A DNA stretch of 64,000 bases from Desulfobulbaceae bacterium (GTDB lineage Bacteria > Desulfobacterota > Desulfobulbia > Desulfobulbales > SURF-16). The DNA lies in the NCBI GenBank assembly GCA_023230525.1, contig JALNXE010000009.1, positions 1 to 64,000 of the forward strand, in the 5' to 3' direction. The translations under genes were made by a program, and so were the position numbers. The notes beneath the pieces were generated by a model that was not told where the DNA came from, ran no database searches, and saw only the letters and a program-made list of their open reading frames with translations. How positions within the stretch are numbered: position 1 is the first letter of the stretch; each line of letters starts with the position of its first letter. Positions 9,931-17,950 of the stretch are shown piece after piece.

Positions 9931-10116
9931 TCATACCTCGGTTACGGTGATGGCACCTTCGGGACATACCTCGACGCAGGTCTCGCAGCCAAGGCATTCG
10001 TCAGCGTTAACCGGCTCAGCCTTGCCGTCAACCAGTTCGTAAACCTGAGCAGGGCAGGCGTTTACACACTCTTCATCGCCGACGCATTTGTCTTTATCCA
10101 CAACTATTTCCCACAT
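9931..10116 (-). CDS. Small 7Fe/8Fe ferredoxin, Desulfovibrio ferredoxin III type
   Basis: The 61-residue protein has two cluster motifs. The second (CLGCETCVEVCP) is a canonical CxxCxxCxxxCP. The first reads CVGDEECVNACP, with Asp14 in place of the second cysteine. This CxxDxxC pattern is known from Pyrococcus furiosus ferredoxin and Desulfovibrio africanus ferredoxin III, where the site holds an interconvertible [3Fe-4S]/[4Fe-4S] cluster. It should act as a soluble low-potential electron carrier. A strong AGAGGAGG ribosome binding site lies 7 bases before the ATG, a terminator follows, and it appears to be monocistronic. Confidence 0.93.
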   Translation of the reverse strand: MWEIVVDKDKCVGDEECVNACPAQVYELVDGKAEPVNADECLGCETCVEVCPEGAITVTEV

Positions 10117-10229
10117 AATATTACCTCCTCTTTAGAAGAAAAATTCTTTTGGGCGAAATCACTCAAACCCAGCGCTAACCAACTTAATTTTTTTCGTTAG
10201 ATGCAATAAATCTACATAAATTTGTAATT

Positions 10230-10258
10230 CCAATAAATCATAGCCCTCTATTTGTCAA
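10230..10258 (-). promoter_or_regulatory. Possible sigma-70 promoter of the ferredoxin gene
   Basis: On the minus strand TTGACA is followed after 17 bases by TATTGG, about 115 bases upstream of the ferredoxin start, in an AT-rich 250-base spacer. The -35 box is perfect and the -10 box weak. Confidence 0.4.
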
Positions 10259-10370
10259 CACAATTTTTAAGCGATTGACCTTCCTGTCCCAATATTTTAA
10301 AGAGTACTGAAATCGTTTAATTTCTGCTTATTTAGCTAGGCAATCCTTTTTCCCAGGCAACGGAGCACCC

Positions 10371-10730
10371 ATGAAAGATAAAAAACAAGGAAAACAGCAA
10401 AAAATTTCAGCGAAACTTGCAGTCCAGAAATCCGAAGAGGCAATGATCGCCGGCATCATTGAGGGCAGTCCCGACGGCATCGGCGTGGCGGTTATCAGGC
10501 TTGATTGCGGCTGCCGCAAGATGGCGGCAGTGGACAAAAACGGCGACCCGGCAAGCAAGGTCATTATTTACCGCGACCAGGCGGAATCGATCTGCGATCA
10601 ATGCAAGGCGGACAACGGCGCTTATATCCGGGTGAAGGAAGAATTTATTCACTGGGTCGAGCCGGCCCCGGACGAGGCGACGAAGCAGATGATCACGAGC
10701 AAGGTGCTGGGGACAAGGGCAACCCATTGA
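10371..10730 (+). CDS. Hypothetical protein with CGC and CxxC cysteine motifs
   Basis: The family of this 119-residue protein is not recognised. It starts with a basic, lysine/glutamine-rich tail (about residues 1-20). A compact domain follows, containing LDCGCRKM near residue 44 and CDQC near residue 78, so four cysteines could bind a metal such as zinc. The C-terminal part ends in a short polar tail. A GGAG lies upstream of the ATG with short spacing. It stands alone between the divergent ferredoxin gene and an MlaC-like gene. Codon use looks like that of its neighbours. Confidence 0.6.
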   Translation: MKDKKQGKQQKISAKLAVQKSEEAMIAGIIEGSPDGIGVAVIRLDCGCRKMAAVDKNGDPASKVIIYRDQAESICDQCKADNGAYIRVKEEFIHWVEPAPDEATKQMITSKVLGTRATH

Positions 10731-10999
10731 CGGCTGTCCGGTAATTTTCCTTGCGCCCTTCTCCGGCTGCAGCAATCCCGGCAACCTGCCTGGCAACCCA
10801 GCCGGGCAAGGGCCGCCTTCCCGCGCGCCTGCCGGACCAGGCAGGCGAACGCCTCGCGGCCGGCAAACTGGTGGTTTCATTGCGCCGGTATCTCCCGGGG
10901 GCCTTCACCAAAAAAAATGCTCGGTAAAATTCGCGGTAAAATGCTATACAGGGACGATGAACCTGCATAACAGATCCCACGCGAGGAGGATGCATCATA

Positions 11000-11626
11000 A
11001 TGAAAAATAAAATCAACAGATTCTATTGTACGGTGGCCTGCATTATTGTGACAGTATTTGCGGCAGGGGTGGCCTGGGGCGTTGCCCCTTCGCCCATGGA
11101 CATCATGAAGGGAGTGGTGGAAGAGGTCTTCCACACCCTGCAGGCGTATCCTGTCGGCGGCCCCCCTGAGAACTTAACCGTGAGAAGGGAGGCTATCAAA
11201 AAAATCATCGACCGCCATTTCGACGCGGCGGAGATGTCGCAACGGGCCCTCGGCAAATACTGGAAAGAGATCCCGGAGGAAAAGCAACAGGAGTTCACCA
11301 GGCTCTTCTACTGGCGGCTCTACAATTTTTACGTCATGCGGCTTGAGAACTATTCCGACGAAAAGGTCATCTACAACAAGGAATTGCTCAAAGGCAACGT
11401 GGCAGCCATATACACCCAGGTGAACAGCAAGAAGTACCCTGAGTTCGACATCGAGTACCGGCTCAGACAGCAGGGAGATGACTGGAAAATCTATGATGTG
11501 GTTATCGAAGGGGTCAGCCTGGTGGCCAATTACCGGAGCCAGTTCAACAGTTTCTTGAGCAAAAAATCAATTGATGAACTGCTGAAGGCCCTGCGCGAGA
11601 AAACCCCGGAGGATTCTCTGCAGTAA
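11000..11626 (+). CDS. MlaC/Ttg2D-family periplasmic lipid-binding protein
   Basis: The 208-residue product has a signal peptide (charged start, hydrophobic core at about residues 10-25, cleavage near GVAWG-VA). A typical MlaC fold follows: ILxxHFDAAEMSQRALGKYW near residue 70, EEKQQEFTRLFYW near residue 90, and the C-terminal WKIYDVVIEGVSLVANYRSQF signature. MlaC carries phospholipids between the outer and inner membranes with MlaFEDB. No other mla gene is in the window, so it may serve a related hopanoid or lipid pathway. A GAGGAGG ribosome binding site lies about 8 bases before the start. Confidence 0.9.
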   Translation: MKNKINRFYCTVACIIVTVFAAGVAWGVAPSPMDIMKGVVEEVFHTLQAYPVGGPPENLTVRREAIKKIIDRHFDAAEMSQRALGKYWKEIPEEKQQEFTRLFYWRLYNFYVMRLENYSDEKVIYNKELLKGNVAAIYTQVNSKKYPEFDIEYRLRQQGDDWKIYDVVIEGVSLVANYRSQFNSFLSKKSIDELLKALREKTPEDSLQ

Positions 11627-11678
11627 ATCCATGAGCCCTGCCCTGGCCGAGCCAATTGCCACAACACCGGCGAACCTG

Positions 11679-11771
11679 GAATTCAGGAGTCAAGAATTCA
11701 GCATCCAGAATGGTTGATTTTATTACATGTCATTCCGGCTCCTGACTCCTGGCTCCTGCCCCCTGAATTCT
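11679..11771. repeat. Dispersed inverted repeat, GGAGTCAGGAGTC family, copy 1
   Basis: The left arm GAATTCAGGAGTCA plus GAATTCAG and the right arm CTCCTGACTCCTG plus CCTGAATTC can pair over 93 bases. Related sequence lies at 21117-21205, 33222-33352 and 53677-53940. Confidence 0.75.
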
Positions 11772-11775
11772 TACC

Positions 11776-12099
11776 TTATAAAGCAAACATGATGGAGATG
11801 CCCACTGAGCAGCAGAACAGGGTGACCAGAGAAAAAAAGACGATGAGAAAACCTTTGCCGGAGGTGCCGTATCTCGCCACTTTCGGGCTGTGCATGGTCA
11901 CCGCCACCGCATTGACATAAAAGGTCAGCACGGAAAATGTCCATAACGAGAGCAGCAGGATAATGGCATTTTCATGGCCCGGGGCATTCAGCCAGTCATT
12001 GTAGAAATAGACCGTGGCCCCAAAAATAATAACCGTCACCAGGCAAATGAGCCAGAGATACACCCGCTTTTCGTAGAGCCAGAAAATCATTTTTTTCAT
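11776..12099 (-). CDS. Small membrane protein of unknown function
   Basis: The 107-residue product has three likely membrane helices (about residues 14-32, 44-66 and 84-105) joined by short loops. It begins with a basic amphipathic segment (KKMIFWLYEKR). I do not recognise the family. It is convergent with the mlaC-like gene, from which a dispersed repeat separates it, and it is co-directional with the MreB-like gene upstream. It could belong to the same transcript as the MreB-like/dsrN pair, about 150 bases away. The hydrophobic pattern and intact frame support it as real. Confidence 0.55.
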   Translation of the reverse strand: MKKMIFWLYEKRVYLWLICLVTVIIFGATVYFYNDWLNAPGHENAIILLLSLWTFSVLTFYVNAVAVTMHSPKVARYGTSGKGFLIVFFSLVTLFCCSVGISIMFAL

Positions 12100-12250
12100 A
12101 ATTGCCGCAATTTGTTATCGGATGCCCGCAACAAACATATCCCCTTTCTCGTTTTTATCCGGCGTGCAGATGCACCAAAAGCTGCCGGGCAAAGCCTGCC
12201 ACCATCGGCGCAATAAACAAATCAACAAGTTGCGGGCCGCCGGCTGGCGG

Positions 12251-13300
12251 TCAAACAGCTTTCGAAAGATCGGCAAAATCAGGCCAGTCAATATCTTGCC
12301 ACCACAACTTTTTCCCCTGCAAGTATTGCAGCGACTGAATGGCCCCATTGATCACCGAATGGAGCGGATCAACCCCAACCCTGACATCGAGATTGGTTCT
12401 TGCCGCGATCAACCGGTCGATCCCCCTGATACAGGCCCCGCCGCCTGTCAGACAAATTCCCGACTCCGCTATTTCACCGGCAACCCGGTCAGGGAGTTTC
12501 CGCAGACCTGAATCGATCATTTTCAGAATTTTATCAGCCACCGGCTCCAGGGCGCTTGCTATTTCCCGGTTATTAACTGCAATTCCCACTTCACACCTTT
12601 TCATGATATGTACGCCGGCAACGGTAATGGGTTTACCGGGAAGGCTCTGCGGCTGCGACAAGGAGGCGATTTCATGGGTCAACCGCTCAACCTCCGCCGG
12701 GTACAGGCAGACCTTGTGCCGGGCGATGATCGCGGTGCGCACCGCTTTCTGCAGGTCAGCGCAGGCCAGGCGCACCGCGGCGGCAAAGACAAGGCGGCCA
12801 TCGCGGATGACCGCCATGTCCGTAACTCCCTCGCCGATATCAATAAGCACCTGGGCGTATGGCAGCGTCACATCGATGCCAGCGCCGATGGCCGCGGCCC
12901 AGACCTCAGGAATTATGGCCACCCTGGAGACGCCGGCCTGCAGAACCGCCTCGGCAAGAAGTTTTCGTTCCTTTTCGGAACTGTCGGTTGGTGCGCAAGC
13001 CAGGGACACCGGTTGCCGCAACCCTTTACGGGTGCGCTTCACCAGCGGTTTCAATAAGGAAATCGCATTCTGAATATCCACAATGACCCCGCCGCGCAGG
13101 GGCATGGACACCAGCTTGCTGTTGAGATAGGTGATGTATTTGTCTGGACCAGGCGCTGTACTATCCTGTTGGGTATGGCGGATCAATGAAGGTTCTTCGG
13201 TGATTTGCCCAAAATCGGAGGCAGAGATACGGGTGTTGGCGGTGCCGAGATCAATAGCGATATTCGGCCTTAGCATTATTTTTTTTAATCTTGCGAACAT
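12251..13300 (-). CDS. Divergent MreB-like actin-fold ATPase
   Basis: The 349-residue protein keeps the actin-fold nucleotide-binding signatures. Phosphate-1 is AIDLGTANTRI near residue 13, phosphate-2 is IDIGEGVTDMAVI near residue 150, and the adenosine motif is LTGGGACIRGIDRLI near residue 285. An IPEVWAAAIGAG segment is also present, as in MreB. It is clearly divergent: phosphate-2 has GEG instead of GGG, and no MreC/MreD follow. The start at base 13300 has an AGGGGA ribosome binding site and overlaps the end of dsrN by 16 bases, so the two are likely co-translated. Function unknown; it might be a filament-forming or dedicated regulatory ATPase. Confidence 0.8.
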   Translation of the reverse strand: MFARLKKIMLRPNIAIDLGTANTRISASDFGQITEEPSLIRHTQQDSTAPGPDKYITYLNSKLVSMPLRGGVIVDIQNAISLLKPLVKRTRKGLRQPVSLACAPTDSSEKERKLLAEAVLQAGVSRVAIIPEVWAAAIGAGIDVTLPYAQVLIDIGEGVTDMAVIRDGRLVFAAAVRLACADLQKAVRTAIIARHKVCLYPAEVERLTHEIASLSQPQSLPGKPITVAGVHIMKRCEVGIAVNNREIASALEPVADKILKMIDSGLRKLPDRVAGEIAESGICLTGGGACIRGIDRLIAARTNLDVRVGVDPLHSVINGAIQSLQYLQGKKLWWQDIDWPDFADLSKAV

Positions 13301-14694
13301 GACTTTCCCCTGCTTTCGGCAAACTCCCGGGCCTTTGCCGCCAGAGCCGGCGCCCACTGCGGGGTGCCGACCGCGTGTACATGGGTATAGAGGGCCAAGA
13401 CATTTTTATGGATAAGGCCGTCCCGGCCGTCGCTGAACCCCACCCCCCGCTTCATGTCAAAACCAAGCACATCCGGGTGGCCGGGCCAGGCCGCCACCCT
13501 GCTGTAACGGAACTCATGGCCCTTGATCTGCACCCCCGGCTCATAAAACGGGTTACCCGGCCGGGCCTCAAGTACCGAATAGCCATGGGCCTGGGGCTTC
13601 TTCTCCAGGGTGAAATGCACGGGAAAAAGCCCCACCAGGGGATAATCCTCCCCATCCAGGGTTATTTTCTCGCCCAGATAGATGAGCCCGCCGCATTCGG
13701 CGTAAATGGGCAGACCCTGCTGGGCCCGCTGCCTGATGGACTGCCGGAAGGACACATTGTCGGCCAGCAGCCGGGCGCTGGTTTCCGGAAATCCGCCGCC
13801 GATGTACAGGGCGTCTATATCCGGCAGTTCCTCCTCCACCATGGAATTGATTTCAACCAGCTCCGCCCCGCACCCCTCCAGGGCCAGCAGGTTTTCCGGA
13901 TAATAAAACTGAAAGGCGGCGTCGCGGATGACCCCGATCCGCACCGCCCTGCCGCCGGAGCTGACGCTGCTTTGCTGGCGGGCCGCCATAACCGGAGCCG
14001 CCATCAACGGCTCCACCTCGGCCAGACTGAGGCTTTTTCCAATGGTTTCCGCCAAGATCTGCAGCGCCTCCGCCGAACCGTCATACTCCTGGAAGGGGGT
14101 CACCCCCAGATGCCGCATGGGGAAGATGTCCTTTTTCATGCGGCGGATGGCGCCCACCACCGGGATGCCCGTGTATTTTTCCACCGCTTCCCGGACAATC
14201 TGCTCATGCCGGGAACTGCCGAGGCGATTGAGCACGACCCCGGCGATATTGACCTTGGGGTCAAGCAGCTTGCAGCCGAGCACCAGGGCAGCCACGGTGC
14301 GGGTAGTCTTGGTGCAGTCCACCACCAGCAGCACGGGCAGACCGAGGCGGCAGGAAAGTTCCGCCGTGCTGTAAGTGCCGCCGGCGTCAACCCCGTCATA
14401 GAGCCCGCGGTTGCCTTCGACAATGACAAAATCATTATCCGCGGCATGTTCGGCAAAGGAGGCGAGCATGGCCTGCTCGTCCATCAGATACGGGTCAAGA
14501 TTAAAACAGGGCTGCCCGGCGGCAAGGCTGAGCCAGCCGGCATCAATATAGTCCGGCCCCTTTTTAAAAGGGACCACCTTGTGCCCCATCCCGGCAAGCA
14601 GGGCCACAAGCCCCACCGACACCACACTCTTGCCTGATCCTCCTCCGAGACCGGCAACGACCAGTCCGCGGGGATGCCCTGTTTTATGGTTCAC
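13285..14694 (-). CDS. dsrN: Cobyrinate a,c-diamide synthase family amidotransferase, probable DsrN
   Basis: The 469-residue product has the CobB/CbiA layout. An N-terminal P-loop ATPase domain (GLGGGSGKSVVSVGL near residue 16, then KKGPDYIDAGWL) is joined to a C-terminal glutaminase domain, with GGGFPE near residue 300, the nucleophile in YAECGG and a late RYSRV segment. CbiA amidates corrinoids. In sulfate reducers and sulfur oxidisers the dsr-linked homologue DsrN is known to convert siroheme to its amide for DsrAB. The nearby dsrABD genes favour DsrN, but a cobalamin role cannot be excluded by sequence alone. The 3' end overlaps the MreB-like gene. Confidence 0.85.
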   Translation of the reverse strand: MNHKTGHPRGLVVAGLGGGSGKSVVSVGLVALLAGMGHKVVPFKKGPDYIDAGWLSLAAGQPCFNLDPYLMDEQAMLASFAEHAADNDFVIVEGNRGLYDGVDAGGTYSTAELSCRLGLPVLLVVDCTKTTRTVAALVLGCKLLDPKVNIAGVVLNRLGSSRHEQIVREAVEKYTGIPVVGAIRRMKKDIFPMRHLGVTPFQEYDGSAEALQILAETIGKSLSLAEVEPLMAAPVMAARQQSSVSSGGRAVRIGVIRDAAFQFYYPENLLALEGCGAELVEINSMVEEELPDIDALYIGGGFPETSARLLADNVSFRQSIRQRAQQGLPIYAECGGLIYLGEKITLDGEDYPLVGLFPVHFTLEKKPQAHGYSVLEARPGNPFYEPGVQIKGHEFRYSRVAAWPGHPDVLGFDMKRGVGFSDGRDGLIHKNVLALYTHVHAVGTPQWAPALAAKAREFAESRGKSCSQD

Positions 14695-14998
14695 TTACTC
14701 GACCCCGATTTCCCATGGCAATATGCATTAATTTTAAACGCTGTCCGTTCTCGTTTCATGCCACTGAAAAAACACAAAGTCAAGGGCGCAATAAAATAGG
14801 CACAATTCTTTTCCCTTATTTCCTCATTCACTTGAAATTCTTTACATTCATGGTTAAATTCAGCAAACGTCAAAAATGACAATACAGGCCACACCCCCTG
14901 GCGCACAATCGCTCCCGGATCAACGTTTATCCCTCTTTTCGGATGTTGTTGCGCCGCGCGGTTCCGCACAAAAAATTAATGACCATAAGGATTTCCCC

Positions 14999-15628
14999 AT
15001 GTCCGACAAGCAATTGAATGAAGACCTCTCCAAGGTAATAGCGGAGATGGAGCAGAAATGCACAGAACATCCCGATTCCATTATGGCCCATCATCATCTC
15101 GCCCTTGTTTACCGCAAAGCCGGGCGGCACAATGATGCCATCAGGGAACTGAAAAGATGCCTGGAAATCGATGATCATTCGGCTGAGGCCTACATCAATC
15201 TCGGCGGTGTCTACTTCGAACTCGGCAAACTCGACGAGGCGCTGCAGGCCAACAAAATGGCCCTGCTCCATGCCCCGAACCCGGCCCAGGCCCATACCAA
15301 TATCGGTCTCATCATGCAGCAGAGGGGGGAACAGGAGAAGGCCATTGATGCTTACACCAAGGCAACGCACCACGATCCGAAACTGGCCTTTGCCTGGGTC
15401 AATCTCGCCACTGCTCAGATCATGGAAGGCAATTTTGCGGAAGCCCTGACAGCCGCCAAAAAAGCGGTTGAACTGGAGCCGAACTTTCCCATGGCCCACA
15501 ACAATCTTGCCGTCGCCTATTACTACTCCAAGGATTTCCAGGCGGCCAAGAACGCCATTGCCGAGGCCTCCAGACTCGGATATCCGGTTGATCCCAATTT
15601 CATCAAAGCGCTTAACGAAGAAGCTTAA
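14999..15628 (+). CDS. TPR-repeat protein of the dsr locus
   Basis: The 209-residue product consists almost wholly of about five tetratricopeptide repeats (for example AYINLGGVYFELGKLDEALQ and AHNNLAVAYYYSKDFQAAKN), so it is a protein-protein interaction scaffold. The reading frame extends upstream to base 14876, but the start at base 14999 has an AAGGA site and begins directly with the helical region (MSDKQLNEDL). There is no signal peptide, so it is cytosolic. The stop lies 3 bases before the next start, indicating an operon with the zinc-ribbon/HEAT protein. It is divergent from dsrN. Confidence 0.85.
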   Translation: MSDKQLNEDLSKVIAEMEQKCTEHPDSIMAHHHLALVYRKAGRHNDAIRELKRCLEIDDHSAEAYINLGGVYFELGKLDEALQANKMALLHAPNPAQAHTNIGLIMQQRGEQEKAIDAYTKATHHDPKLAFAWVNLATAQIMEGNFAEALTAAKKAVELEPNFPMAHNNLAVAYYYSKDFQAAKNAIAEASRLGYPVDPNFIKALNEEA

Positions 15629-15631
15629 GTC

Positions 15632-16771
15632 ATGGCGAACAAACCTTTGATCAGAGTCAGACCCTGGTGCCCGTTCTGCGGTCAGGAGGTCGATGAACCC
15701 CGCGAACCGGTGCAACGGAAAATGAACGAGTTCAAAGTCGGCACCTGCCAATGCGGCGCGGTCTACGCCTCCGACCCCACCGGCTTTAATGTGGGTTCAG
15801 CCATGGTGGAATGCCTGGTTTATGCCTGCAACGACAACTGGGATTTTGCCTGGGAACTCACCGCGGATGATGATTATCTCACCAGCCTCATCGAGAATTA
15901 CGACGAACAGACCCACCAGATTTATGAATTAAAGAACGTTGACGGCCGCAAGATATCGGGCGTGCTCTACTTTGTCCGCCTGACCCGGGACTTTGCCGAA
16001 CTTTCAAAAAATCTGAAAGATCACCGGCAGAAGACCGATGAACAGCTGCTCCAACCAACGGCAAAATTCGTTATTCCCCCAATGGAGCCGGCCAGAGACC
16101 CCAAACGGCAGAAGAAAAAGGCGGATAAGGCGGAAATAGAGCAACTTACTTTTGCCGGTGACATTGATGCCCTGGTTGATTTCTGTTTTGACGACGCCAA
16201 AACCATCCGCTTCATGCAGCGGCTGCTCTATGATCCGGACGAAAACAAGCGCTGGTTCGCTGCCCATGTGATCGGCCAGGTTTGCGCCAGGTTGGCGACC
16301 AGGCAACCCGGCACGGTCAGTGATCTGCTGCACAGAATGTTTGAATCGTGCTCGGATTCAGCCTCCACCCACTGGGGGCTTCTGGAGACAATCGGTGCCA
16401 TTATTGCCGCGAGGCCGGACATCTTCGGCGGCTTTGCCCGCCATTTGCTCATGTATCGCAATGTCCCCTCAAGCAGAGTACAGGTTCTCTGGGCCATGGG
16501 CACCATTGCGGAAAAAAACCCGGAGGTTGTGCGAAACACCCCTATCTACAGCGTTTTCCCTTATGTGAACAACCCTGAACCGGTTACCAGAGCCCATGCA
16601 ATCCGTCTTTTAGGCCGCATCAAGGCCCAGGAACTGCAAAAAGAGATAGAAAAACAGGTTGATGACCAGGAAGAAGTTACTATTTATGAAAAGGGCCTGC
16701 CCGTGCGGACCACGGTCGGTGCGCTCGCCAGGGAAGCCCTTTCCCTGCTGGCAGACCCTGCTGGCGCATAA
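15632..16771 (+). CDS. Zinc-ribbon plus HEAT-repeat protein (DVU0298-like)
   Basis: The 379-residue product begins with a zinc-ribbon-like region (CPFC near residue 13 and CQCG near residue 36). A conserved acidic domain follows, then a C-terminal set of HEAT-like helices from about residue 180 (RWFAAHVIGQVCARLA, SSRVQVLWAMGTIAEKNPEV, AHAIRLLGRIKAQEL). From memory it resembles proteins of sulfate reducers annotated DVU0298 family; the function is unknown. It sits between two TPR genes that face away from dsrN and toward dsrABD, so a part in assembling or regulating sulfite reduction is plausible but only inferred from position. Confidence 0.75.
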   Translation: MANKPLIRVRPWCPFCGQEVDEPREPVQRKMNEFKVGTCQCGAVYASDPTGFNVGSAMVECLVYACNDNWDFAWELTADDDYLTSLIENYDEQTHQIYELKNVDGRKISGVLYFVRLTRDFAELSKNLKDHRQKTDEQLLQPTAKFVIPPMEPARDPKRQKKKADKAEIEQLTFAGDIDALVDFCFDDAKTIRFMQRLLYDPDENKRWFAAHVIGQVCARLATRQPGTVSDLLHRMFESCSDSASTHWGLLETIGAIIAARPDIFGGFARHLLMYRNVPSSRVQVLWAMGTIAEKNPEVVRNTPIYSVFPYVNNPEPVTRAHAIRLLGRIKAQELQKEIEKQVDDQEEVTIYEKGLPVRTTVGALAREALSLLADPAGA

Positions 16772-16905
16772 GCAGCCGCCAGAAAGAACTTGTTGCTTTA
16801 TAATGAGTTCGTTGCTGCTCCTTATGCCGTCTCTGACATCCAGATGGCGATATTATTTTTATACATTGGTTTAACCCCGTCCGTGAGCTTATTTGGGAGA
16901 TGAAA

Positions 16906-17484
16906 ATGAAGGATTTACGACTGCACAATCAGGAACAGAAACAGGAAGATAAAAGCCAGGCCCGTCTTGACTACGAAAATGCTCTTGAGTTCCTGAAAAA
17001 CAAGGAAGCGGCCCAGGCGGCCAACATGTTTCATAACGCCCTGATCGGCTTTGAACAGGAAAAGGACATCAACGGCATTGCCAATGCCACTGACAAACTC
17101 GGGGACATCTGTGCGGAACGCCGCGAATTTGACAAGGCATTGCAGCACTATGATCGAGTCATTTCCATCTGCCAGGATCAGGGCGACAGCATCAGTGTTT
17201 TCTCCATCGACAAAAAAAAGGCGAAACTCCATGCCGATTGCGGCAAACATGAGCAAGCAATCAACATGTATCTCGACATCCTGGACCAGTACCAGGCCAT
17301 GCGAAACCCGCAGGGCGCCGTCGATACCCTGGAAACCCTGGCGCAGGTTTACCTTGATGCAGGCAAACGGGAGAAAGCGGCGGATTGCTACCGGACGGTA
17401 GCCTCAATCCATGAGAAATACAAACACACACGGCATGCGGAGAATTTCATGAAAAAGGCGGATGAGCTTGTTGCCTCTGCCTGA
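16906..17484 (+). CDS. TPR-repeat protein
   Basis: The 192-residue cytosolic protein has four to five TPR units (for example ATDKLGDICAERREFDKALQ and TLEQV-like TLAQVYLDAGKREKAADCY). The start at base 16906 is preferred to base 16900 because the GGGAG site is then spaced by six bases. It is the last of three co-directional genes (TPR, zinc ribbon/HEAT, TPR) and ends at a strong terminator shared tail-to-tail with dsrD. The family is not otherwise recognised. Confidence 0.8.
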   Translation: MKDLRLHNQEQKQEDKSQARLDYENALEFLKNKEAAQAANMFHNALIGFEQEKDINGIANATDKLGDICAERREFDKALQHYDRVISICQDQGDSISVFSIDKKKAKLHADCGKHEQAINMYLDILDQYQAMRNPQGAVDTLETLAQVYLDAGKREKAADCYRTVASIHEKYKHTRHAENFMKKADELVASA

Positions 17485-17502
17485 AACGGCGTTGATCAAA
17501 AC

Positions 17503-17540
17503 AAAAAAAACGCCTGTTCTGGTGAACAGGCGTTTTTTTT
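17503..17540. terminator. Bidirectional terminator between the TPR gene and dsrD
   Basis: A perfect 10-bp stem ACGCCTGTTC/GAACAGGCGT with a four-base loop is flanked by A8 on the left and T8 on the right. It can therefore stop transcription from both convergent sides, the plus-strand TPR gene and minus-strand dsrABD. Confidence 0.95.
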
Positions 17541-17568
17541 AATATAAAACCGGCACTGCGAAAACTAT

Positions 17569-17823
17569 TTATTTGTCTTCTTCCGCTTTGTCTCTGGTTT
17601 CCTCGTTCTTGATTCTGGAAGGGAGGGCATACATGGTCGTGCTGCCGCTTGACCAGAACATCAGCTTGCCTTCCTTCACCAGATCATTGGCTACGTTTTT
17701 CACGTTACGAGGTTTGGCATCAGGATCGCACTCATAAAAATCTTTAATGTACAGCTGTGGTTTAGGAGCTTTTGTAGCCTTCGCAATCATTGCTGCCTTT
17801 AATTCTTCTGTACTTAACGCCAT
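17569..17823 (-). CDS. dsrD: Dissimilatory sulfite reductase-associated protein DsrD
   Basis: The 84-residue protein matches DsrD in length and sequence, including the winged-helix core (KPQLYIKDFYECD, then VKNVANDLVKEGKLMFWSSGSTTMY) and a charged tail. DsrD is known as a small winged-helix protein that stimulates sulfite reduction by DsrAB rather than acting as a DNA-binding regulator. It follows dsrB by 127 bases on the same strand and ends at a strong terminator, completing a dsrABD unit. An AAGGAG site lies 8 bases before the ATG. Presence of dsrD supports reductive, not oxidative, sulfur metabolism. Confidence 0.97.
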   Translation of the reverse strand: MALSTEELKAAMIAKATKAPKPQLYIKDFYECDPDAKPRNVKNVANDLVKEGKLMFWSSGSTTMYALPSRIKNEETRDKAEEDK

Positions 17824-17950
17824 ATCACTTACTCCTTTTGTCGTATGTGGTCCAGGTATAAGCTTTCAATTTTCAACAGTCATCGGGCAGCAGAACTATT
17901 AAAGCCCTGCTGCCCGAATACTACCTCAACTGCTGAAAGGCAGTCAATTA

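Noticed and set aside
14691..14969. 92-codon minus-strand frame upstream of dsrN
   Set aside because: It overlaps the 5' region between dsrN and the TPR gene, has no family resemblance or ribosome binding site, and its composition looks non-coding.
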